From: an uncultured Clostridia bacterium
GTDB lineage: Bacteria > Bacillota > Clostridia > Christensenellales > Borkfalkiaceae
Direction: 5' to 3'
Length of the DNA stretch: 6,815 bases
Assembly (NCBI GenBank): GCA_944354085.1
Contig: CALVPW010000118.1
Location: 1 to 6,815, forward strand
The translations under genes and the position numbers were made by a program. Below are positions 1 through 6,100 of the stretch, one piece after another; the first letter of the stretch is position 1, and every line of letters starts with the position of its first letter. The notes under the pieces are model-generated. The model was not told where the DNA came from. It worked only from the letters and a program-made list of their open reading frames with translations, and did not search any database.

Positions 1-98
1 AGGAGAACGTCGTCGTCATCCGCAGCGAAGAGGAAAAGGAGCGCACGCAGGCGAACGTCCGCGCCGCGGCGGACAAGCTCTTCGGAGGCGAAGCATGA
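1..98 (+). CDS. 3' end of an unidentified gene upstream of rimM (partial)
   Basis: The frame beginning at base 3 is open to a TGA at 96-98 and gives 31 residues ending in KLFGGEA. The stop overlaps the rimM start as ATGA, the same coupling seen at later junctions, which supports this frame as real. The visible tail is charged and probably helical (EEEKERTQANVRAAADKL), with no motif I recognise. In related bacteria the gene before rimM is usually khpA (a KH-domain RNA-binding protein) or ylqD, with rpsP further upstream. The tail does not resemble the usual KhpA C-terminus, so that identity rests on context alone. It could be a KhpA with a C-terminal extension or a different small protein. The start lies outside the window. 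Confidence 0.7.
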   Translation, partial: ENVVVIRSEEEKERTQANVRAAADKLFGGEA

Positions 99-592
99 AT
101 ACGCTCACGGTGGGGCTCGTGTTAAAGCCGCAGGGCATCCGCGGCGAGCTCAAAGTCAAACCGTATACCGATTCGGCGGAAGACTTCCGCGCTTTTTCGC
201 GCGTGTTTTTGGAGGAGCGGGAATATAAAGTGCTCTCCGTGCGGACGGGCGGCGGCGCCGTCTATCTGGGGCTCAAAGGGGTGGCGGACCGCAACGCGGC
301 GGAACTTTTGCGCGGGCAGGAGATCACGATCCCCCGCGACGAGGCGCCCGAGCCCGAGGAGGGGCGCTATTATATCGCCGATCTTTTGGGGCTTTCGATC
401 GTGACGGAGACGGGCAAGGTCTTGGGCACGCTCAAAGACGTGCGCCAGGCGGCGACGGATATCTACACGCTCTACGACGGTGCGCGCGATATCCTCTTCC
501 CCGTGGCGGACGGGGTCGTGCTTGCCGTCGACAGGGCGGCGGGCACCATCACGGTCAACGAAAAACGCTTTTACGAGGTGGCGGTGCTGTGA
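95..592 (+). CDS. rimM: RimM, ribosome maturation factor for the 30S subunit
   Basis: RimM binds ribosomal protein S19 and helps the 30S head and 16S rRNA 3' domain mature in the cytoplasm. The 165-residue product has the usual family length. The N-terminal RimM beta-barrel carries the signature KPQGIRGELKVKPYTD at residues 11-26 and a DRNAAELLRG segment at 65-74. The C-terminal PRC-barrel begins near residue 90 with YYIADLLG (92-99) and ends with a KRFYEVAVL tail like that of clostridial homologues. The ATG start is preceded by GGAGG (84-88) at a 6-nt spacing and overlaps the upstream stop. The 3' end overlaps trmD by 4 nt. rimM next to trmD is a widely conserved arrangement linking 30S maturation with tRNA modification. 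Nothing is missing or odd in the sequence. Confidence 0.97.
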   Translation: MNTLTVGLVLKPQGIRGELKVKPYTDSAEDFRAFSRVFLEEREYKVLSVRTGGGAVYLGLKGVADRNAAELLRGQEITIPRDEAPEPEEGRYYIADLLGLSIVTETGKVLGTLKDVRQAATDIYTLYDGARDILFPVADGVVLAVDRAAGTITVNEKRFYEVAVL

Positions 593-1260
593 AGATCACC
601 ATTCTGACGCTCTTTCCCGAGATGTTCTCCGCGCTTTCGGCGAGTATCCTCGGCCGCGCGCAGCGGGAGGGGAAACTCACCGTCGACGTCGTGAACATCC
701 GCGACTATACCCAAGACAAGCACTTGAAATGCGACGATTATCCCTTTGGCGGCGGCGCGGGGATGGTGATAATGGCGCAGCCCGTCGGCTCCGCGGTGGA
801 GGCGGTCGATCCCGAACACAAGGCGCGCCGCATCTATCTCTCGCCCAAAGGCAAGACGTTCCGCCAGGAGATGGTGTACGAGCTTTCTTCCCTCGAGCAT
901 ATCGTCCTTTTGTGCGGGCATTACGAGGGGGTGGATCAGCGCGCGCTCGATCTCTTTTTTGACGAGGAGCTCTCCATCGGCGATTACGTTCTGACGGGCG
1001 GCGAACTGCCCGCGATGGTCGTCGTCGACTGTGTGGCGCGCTATATCGACGGCGTGCTCTCGCCCGAGTCGCTGGTGCAGGAGAGCTTTTCGGAAAATCT
1101 TTTGGAATATCCGCAGTACACCCGCCCCGTCGAATACCGCGGGCTGCGCGTGCCCGAAGTGCTCCGTAGCGGCAACCATGCCGCCATCGATCGGTGGCGG
1201 CGGGAGGAGGCGATCAAACTGACCGCCAAACAGCGGCCCGATCTGTTAGAGGAAACATGA
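589..1260 (+). CDS. trmD: TrmD, tRNA (guanine-N1-)-methyltransferase
   Basis: TrmD uses S-adenosylmethionine to methylate N1 of G37, next to the anticodon, and so prevents +1 frameshifting. It is a SPOUT-class trefoil-knot enzyme that works as a homodimer. The 223-residue product is a little shorter than the E. coli protein but has all the hallmarks: TLFPEMF at 7-13, DDYPFGGGAGMV at 49-60, LSPKG at 84-88, GHYEGVDQR at 110-118 and the knot segment SIGDYVLTGGELPAM at 129-143, which contains the family's catalytic Asp (D132). YPQYTRP (174-180) and SGNHAAIDRWR (194-204) form the C-terminal tRNA-binding part. I chose the GTG start at 589, which overlaps the rimM stop as GTGA and has GAGGTG (575-580) 8 nt upstream. 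The residues after it match the family N-terminus directly. Confidence 0.97.
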   Translation: MKITILTLFPEMFSALSASILGRAQREGKLTVDVVNIRDYTQDKHLKCDDYPFGGGAGMVIMAQPVGSAVEAVDPEHKARRIYLSPKGKTFRQEMVYELSSLEHIVLLCGHYEGVDQRALDLFFDEELSIGDYVLTGGELPAMVVVDCVARYIDGVLSPESLVQESFSENLLEYPQYTRPVEYRGLRVPEVLRSGNHAAIDRWRREEAIKLTAKQRPDLLEET

Positions 1261-2114
1261 AGACCATCCAATGGTTCCCCGGGCACATGGCGAAAGCCGT
1301 GCGCATGATGGAGGAAAACGTAAAATTGTGCGACGCCGTCGTGTTCGTGCTGGATGCGCGCGCGCCTGCGTCGAGTTATAACGCCCGCCTTGCGGACATG
1401 GTAGGGGGGAAACCCGTCCTCTTCGTGTTGAACAAGGGCGACCTTGCCGACGGCGGCGCGGACATGGCTGTTACGAAAATGGCGCAGGCGGGACGGACGG
1501 CGGTCAGGATCGCCGCCGCGCAGCCCGCTTCCTTGCGGCCGCTCACCGCCGCCATGGAGCTCGTCACGGCGCAAAAGCGCGCCCGCCTTGCCGAAAGGGG
1601 CGTCAAAAAACCGCTGCGGTTTTTGGTGGCGGGCATCCCCAATACGGGAAAGAGCACCGTCATCAATCTTTTGGCAGGCGGCAGAAAGGCGCAGGTGGGG
1701 GACAAAGCGGGCGTCACGCGCGCCAAGCAGTGGGTGCGCTGCGGCGCGTTCGAGCTGCTCGATACCCCCGGCACCATGCCCCCCTCCGTCGCCGATCAGG
1801 GGATGGCGCGCCGCCTCGCCTATCTCGGGAGCATCAACGACGAGATCCTCGATAAGGAGGAGATCGCCCTCGCGCTGTTGGAAGAGCTGTGGGAAAAGTA
1901 CCCCGCGGCGCTTTCCGCGCGTTATGCGATCGAGGGCGGCACCCCGCTCGAAATGTACGAGGCGCTCTGCCGCAAGCGCGCCTTTATGCTCAAAGGCGGC
2001 GAATGCGACTATGCGCGTGGCGCCGTCGCGTTGTTGGACGATCTGCGGAAAGGGCGGCTGGGCAGGATATGTCTGGACGGCGCGGAAGACCTTAAAAAGG
2101 CGGGACTCGTATAA
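1257..2114 (+). CDS. rbgA: RbgA/YlqF, circularly permuted GTPase for 50S ribosome assembly
   Basis: RbgA is a GTPase required in Bacillus for late steps of 50S assembly, including incorporation of L16 and other late proteins. The 285-residue product matches the Bacillus length. The GTPase motifs occur in permuted order: G4 NKGD at 59-62, then G1 GIPNTGKST at 126-134, a G2 Thr in GVTRAKQW (T154) and G3 DTPG at 169-172. The N-terminal WFPGHMAKA carries His10, equivalent to the proposed catalytic His9 of B. subtilis. The helical C-terminal domain (about 195-285) includes an LKGGECDYARG segment typical of the family. An in-frame ATG lies further upstream at 1194, inside trmD, but the family N-terminus and an AGAGG (1248-1252) place the start at 1257, overlapping the trmD stop as ATGA. 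rplS, usually found just upstream, is absent. Confidence 0.96.
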   Translation: MKTIQWFPGHMAKAVRMMEENVKLCDAVVFVLDARAPASSYNARLADMVGGKPVLFVLNKGDLADGGADMAVTKMAQAGRTAVRIAAAQPASLRPLTAAMELVTAQKRARLAERGVKKPLRFLVAGIPNTGKSTVINLLAGGRKAQVGDKAGVTRAKQWVRCGAFELLDTPGTMPPSVADQGMARRLAYLGSINDEILDKEEIALALLEELWEKYPAALSARYAIEGGTPLEMYEALCRKRAFMLKGGECDYARGAVALLDDLRKGRLGRICLDGAEDLKKAGLV

Positions 2115-2734
2115 TGGACGTTCCCACGCTCGAACGTGAATATCGGGACAAAGGATTTTTGGCAGTCGCGGGCGTCGACGAAGTGGGGCGCGGTCCCTTG
2201 GCGGGACCCGTCGTGTGCGCGGCGGTCGTGATGCCGCTCGACGAAGCGCGCCTCGTTGCGGGCGTGAACGACAGTAAAAAGCTCTCCGCCAAAAAGCGGG
2301 AGCTGCTCGCCGCGCGCATCCGCGAGAACGCCGTCGCTTTTTCGATCGAGGAGGTGCAGGCGGACGTCATCGACGCCGTGAATATTTTGCAGGCGACGCG
2401 GCTTTGCATGAAGCGCGCGGTGGAGGCGCTCGCGCCGCCCGCCGACTTTGTGCTCACCGACGGGAACATGGCGCTGGATATCGCTCTGCCGCAGCGCGCC
2501 GTCGTAAAAGGGGACGCGCTCGTATATTCGATCGGCGCGGCGAGCATCCTCGCCAAAGTGTACCGCGACGGGCTGATGCGGGAATACGCGGCGCGCTATC
2601 CCGAATACGGGTTCGAGCGCAACGCGGGCTACGGCACGGCGGAGCACGTGCGCGCCATACGGGAGGTGGGGATATGTCCCATCCATCGCAAGAGTTTCAT
2701 AACAAAGTTCTGGGACGGAAAGGTGAGAAGCTGA
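2114..2734 (+). CDS. rnhB: Ribonuclease HII
   Basis: RNase HII cuts the RNA strand of RNA-DNA hybrids and, characteristically, 5' of single ribonucleotides misincorporated in DNA, starting ribonucleotide excision repair. It needs Mg or Mn ions. The 206-residue product is a standard length. The four catalytic acids are present: D22 and E23 in VDEVGRGPLAGPVV, D116 in LTDGN and D134 in VKGD. Other family segments are NDSKKLS (52-58), IGAASILAKVYRD (140-152) and the C-terminal GYGTAEH and CPIHRKSF (188-195). The ATG overlaps the rbgA stop as TAATG. The upstream ribosome binding site is weak (purine-rich, around 2093-2105), so translation probably depends on coupling to rbgA. The last 61 nt, encoding the conserved PIHRKSF region, also encode the start of yraN. 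Confidence 0.97.
   Translation: MDVPTLEREYRDKGFLAVAGVDEVGRGPLAGPVVCAAVVMPLDEARLVAGVNDSKKLSAKKRELLAARIRENAVAFSIEEVQADVIDAVNILQATRLCMKRAVEALAPPADFVLTDGNMALDIALPQRAVVKGDALVYSIGAASILAKVYRDGLMREYAARYPEYGFERNAGYGTAEHVRAIREVGICPIHRKSFITKFWDGKVRS
2661..2671 (+). promoter_or_regulatory. Strong ribosome binding site of yraN inside rnhB
   Basis: A purine-rich GGGAGGTGGGG lies inside the rnhB reading frame, 2 to 7 nt before the ATG at 2674 depending on which bases pair with 16S rRNA. It decides the yraN start, because the same frame stays open much further upstream (an ATG at 2404) without any family similarity. Confidence 0.75.
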
Positions 2735-3030
2735 CCCGCCGCTATCTGAAGCTGCACGGCTACAAGATCGTACACCGCAATTTCGTAACGCCCTTCGGCG
2801 AGGCGGACATCATCGCCAAAAAAGGGGATACGTATTGCTTTGTGGAGGTCAAAACGCGCGCGGGCGAGATCTTGGCGCTCCCCTCCGAGGCGGTCGGCCG
2901 CGCCAAACGGCAGCGCTATCACAACATGGCGCGCTACTTTTGCGCCATGCTCCGCGAGGAAGTGCCCATCCGCTTCGACGTCGCCGCCGTGCTCGACGGC
3001 AAGCTCGAATATTACGAGAACGCGTACTGA
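2674..3030 (+). CDS. yraN: YraN, UPF0102 family protein with a predicted nuclease fold
   Basis: This is a UPF0102 (YraN) protein of 118 residues, the normal size. The family has a predicted PD-(D/E)XK endonuclease-like fold, and its cellular role is not firmly established. The expected core is complete: GRKGEKL at 14-20 with E18, FGEADIIA at 41-48 with D45, and FVEVKTR at 56-62 with the E58-x-K60 pair. It ends in a RFDVAAVLDG...YENAY tail typical of the family. The ATG at 2674 sits behind a strong GGGAGGTGGGG and gives the short N-terminal lead expected in this family, whereas residues from upstream in-frame codons look non-native. It overlaps the end of rnhB by 61 nt in another frame. The rnhB-yraN adjacency is common in bacteria and suggests a shared link to nucleic-acid processing. 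A terminator follows directly. Confidence 0.93.
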   Translation: MSHPSQEFHNKVLGRKGEKLTRRYLKLHGYKIVHRNFVTPFGEADIIAKKGDTYCFVEVKTRAGEILALPSEAVGRAKRQRYHNMARYFCAMLREEVPIRFDVAAVLDGKLEYYENAY

Positions 3031-3035
3031 CGGTG

Positions 3036-3067
3036 CGCCCGCGCTTTGCGCGGGCGTTTTGGCTTTT
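3036..3067 (+). terminator. Intrinsic terminator after yraN
   Basis: A perfect 9-bp inverted repeat, CGCCCGCGC (3036-3044) with GCGCGGGCG (3048-3056), closes a TTT loop. TTTT (3057-3060), GG and a second T-run ending near 3067 follow. It starts 5 nt after the yraN stop and should end transcription of the rimM-yraN unit. The T-tract is interrupted by GGC, so some read-through is possible. No A-run lies on the left side, so it probably works only in the plus direction. Confidence 0.88.
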
Positions 3068-3081
3068 ATGGGGCATATCCC

Positions 3082-3119
3082 TTGCCATTTGCCGCGTTGT
3101 TTGGTATAATTAGTATAAT
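3082..3119 (+). promoter_or_regulatory. Sigma-A-type promoter of the large helicase gene, with extended and tandem -10 boxes
   Basis: TTGCCA (3082-3087; five of six matches to TTGACA) is followed after exactly 17 nt by a perfect TATAAT (3105-3110). A TGG directly before it makes an extended -10. A second perfect TATAAT at 3114-3119 lies within a 9-nt near-repeat (GTATAATTA/GTATAATAA) but has no matching -35 box. The expected transcript start is near 3117, giving a leader of about 57 nt. This AT-rich stretch stands out against the GC-rich surroundings and sits just after the terminator, as expected for an independent transcription unit. Confidence 0.85.
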
Positions 3120-3142
3120 AAGGAAGAAAAACAGCGATCATG

Positions 3143-3163
3143 TTTGCGCGGAGAATGCGCAAA
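3143..3163 (+). promoter_or_regulatory. Short hairpin in the helicase gene leader, next to the ribosome binding site
   Basis: TTTGCGC (3143-3149) pairs perfectly with GCGCAAA (3157-3163) around the 7-nt loop GGAGAAT. The stem ends 2 nt before the GGAG (3166-3169) that serves the ATG at 3174, and its loop displays another GGAG. It could keep the start region accessible, modulate ribosome loading or stabilise the message. It is not a terminator, having no T-run after it. A functional role is inference. Confidence 0.4.
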
Positions 3164-3173
3164 ACGGAGTATT

Positions 3174-6100
3174 ATGGCAACCAAAAAGATCAAGCCCAAC
3201 GACAAACGCAATTTCGGACTCGTGCTGCAATTCCCGAAGTATGCGGGATATGCCGACTATTTTCTGTCCACGCCCGCCGTCATCCAGATCAAGAACGACG
3301 GCGCCGAGACGGCGACGCTGCGCGTCGTGGCGGAGAGTGAGAGCGGGCTCATCGTCCCGTACGAGACGCAGGCGGAAGTGCCCTTCGAAAGCGCGGTCTC
3401 CTTGACGGCGGAAAATATTTTTTCGCCCTTGTTCCTTGCGGAGAACGACGCGCTCACGCCCTGCACGATCACCGTGCGCGCCGAGCTGGACAGCAAAGAG
3501 GTGTGCCGCGAGAGCGCCGAGGTCACGGCGCTCCCCTTTGATTGGTGGGAAGGGCTTTCGGGCAATGCGGAGCGGCTCGCCGCCTTCGTGCGGCCCCGCC
3601 TTGCGGACTGCGCCGCCGTGCTCGCCGAGGCGGGCAGACGCCTCAAACGCTGGAAGGCGAACGCCGAATTTTACGGCTATGCTGGGGCGGACAAGAACGA
3701 CGTGCGTCAGATCGCCGCGGCGATCTATGCCGCCGCCAAGAGTTTCGCGGTGGAATGCGCGGGGCAGACGGACTGCTCGGCGCCCGTATCCGCCGCGCGG
3801 GCGGGCTCTGTTCTCAAAGACCATGCCGCGACCGAGCTCGAATTCGCGGTGTTTGCCGCGGCGTGCCTGGAAGCGGCGCACCTCAACCCCGTGCTCGCGC
3901 TGGGGAGCGGGCACGTCGGCGTGGGCGTGTGGCTGTACGAGAGCTGCTTTTTGGACAGCGTGACGGACGATGCGGAGATCGTCGGCAAATATATCTCGGA
4001 AGGCATCAACAACCTGAGCTTTTTTGATGCGGAAGATCTGTTTTCCGCGTCGAACGCGGCGTTCACCCCGTCCGAAGGGCATTTCCGCCAAAAGCTCAAA
4101 GCGGGGCTTTACGAAGTCTTCGTGGATATCCGCCGCTGCCGCATGGGCGGCGTGCGGCCCTGTCCGCTGCGCGGCAAGGGGCTCAAAGGATACGAACTTT
4201 TGAAGGAGGAGGAGATGTCGGACGAGGCTGCGCCCGCGCCCATCCCCGCCTTCCGCAAACTCAAACTCGAAGGCAAGCAGCCCAAGAACAAGCAGTGGGA
4301 GCGCCGCCTCCTCGACCTGACCCCCAAGAACACGCTGCTGAATTTTACGGGGAAAAACGCGCTGCACCTCAACCGCACGAGTCCCGACGAGCTTTACAGG
4401 CTTTTGGCGGAGCGGGGGAGCATGCGCCTCAAAGGGGCGTCCGTGCCCGAGACGGTGCCGCCCTTCGGGGGGGAGGTGCCCACCCAGCGCAAGGAACTCA
4501 TCGCGCTCGAAGCGGGGAAGGGGATCCTGCGCGCCTACGACGAGGCGCGCGCCGCGTCCGAGCTCGCCGCCCGCCTCATGCGCCGCAACCGCGAGGCGGA
4601 CGAGGAAACGGGCGCCAAAGTGCTCTATCTCGCGTTCGGGTTTTTGAAGTATACGCAGGACGGCGCGGAGCGGTACGCGCCCCTCGTTCTGGCGCCTGCG
4701 GGCATCGCCCGCGCCAAGGGGAACGAGGATTTTTCCGTCACCGTCCCGCAGGACGAGGGGTACTTCGTCAATTCCACGCTGCTCGAATTTTTGAAGCAGG
4801 AATTCAACATCGACGTCCGCGGGCTGGGCGGGGACGTTTCGGCGCTCAAGATCGCCGAGATCCTCGCCATGGTGCGGGCGGAGATCGCCAACATGAAGGG
4901 CTGGGACGTTGCGGACGACGTGTATCTTGCCGCCTTCTCCTTCCAGCGCTACCTGATGTGGAACGATATCCGCAATCATTTTGCGGCGCTCTCCAAGAAC
5001 GCGGTCGTCTCGGCGCTCATGCAGAACCGCATGGCAAAGCCCGAGTATCCCGCTCCTGCCGAGGAGGACGACGGCGATCCCGCCGCGACCCTGCTGCCGC
5101 TGCCTTCGGACAGCTCGCAGTACTCCGCCGTATCGCTTTCGGGCGTGGGCGCGAGTTTCGTGCTGCACGGCCCGCCCGGAACGGGCAAGAGCCAAACGAT
5201 CACCAACATCATCGCCAACGCCCTCAAAGACGGCAAGCGCGTATTGTTCGTCGCCGAAAAGAAGGCGGCGCTCGACGTCGTCAAAAAGAGGCTGGATACC
5301 ATCGGCATCGGGGAATTCTGCCTCGAACTGCATTCCAACAAGACGGACAAGACGGATGTGGTGCGCCGCATCGAAAATACGCTCGCGCTCGCGGGGAGCG
5401 AAACGCCTTCCGACCTTTCGGCGTCCGCGAACGAGCTCGCCGCCCTGCGCGAGGAGCTCAAAGCGCCCATGCGCGCGCTGCACGCAAAACGGCGGCTCGG
5501 TCTCTCCGTCTATCAGGCGATCCTGCTGTATCTGCAAAACAAATCCGCGCCCGACGTGATGGATATCGAGAGCTCCTTCTACGATACCCTGACCGAGAGC
5601 AAGCTCTTCGAATGCCGCCGCATGATCTTAAACGCGGCAGCCGCCGCCAAGGAGTGCGGGGGCGTGCGCAATTCGCCCTTCGAGAACGTCAACCTCACCG
5701 CCTATTCACAGGTATTGCGCGACAAACTGTTCTGCGCGTGCGAGGTCATGCTCGCCGAGATCAAGCACTTAAAGGCGTTTTTGGCACTCTTTTTGGAGTT
5801 TTACCGCCAAAAAGTCTCCATGCTCACCATGCGCAAGATCCGCGTGCTCTCCGCGCTCGCGCAAAAACTTTTGGCGGGCGCGTACGACAAATATTTCAAA
5901 GGGGTGGACGAGGCGGAATTTTACACCTTCTTCAACGCCAACCGCCGTCTGGATACCTGCCTCGAATACTATTTCAAGCACTTCAAAACGCTCGTCGAGC
6001 CCGACGAAAAGGAACTTTCGGAACTGACGAAGTTTTGCGAGGCGGGCGGGGACTGGCGGCTCAGCCGCACGGCGCGCGCCATGGTGAAAAAGCTCGTCAA

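Noticed and set aside
571..1179. A 202-codon minus-strand open frame opposite trmD
   Set aside because: It lies entirely across well-conserved trmD code and resembles no known family. Shadow frame.
1194..1256. Longer rbgA starting at an ATG inside trmD
   Set aside because: The extra 21 residues are not part of the family, which begins at the WFPGHMAKA region. A ribosome binding site and ATGA overlap support 1257.
1606..1624. AAAAACCG-CTG-CGGTTTTT palindrome inside rbgA, terminator-like in appearance
   Set aside because: The stem has only three GC pairs, and it falls within the codons just before the G1 motif of an essential GTPase. Termination here is unlikely.
2192..2208. GGTCCC/GGGACC inverted repeat at the start of rnhB
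   Set aside because: It is explained by the codons of the conserved GPLAGP active-site motif.
3140..3340. Possible small upstream ORF starting with ATG in the helicase leader
   Set aside because: The only purine-rich site is about 15 nt away, near the predicted transcript start, and the peptide reads out of frame through the helicase start with no sensible composition.
3138..5537. A 799-codon open frame on the minus strand, antisense to the helicase gene
   Set aside because: Its translation is rich in Arg, His, Ala and Gly without any recognisable motif, while the plus-strand frame shows continuous family similarity. Long antisense frames are expected opposite GC-rich coding sequence that avoids certain codons.
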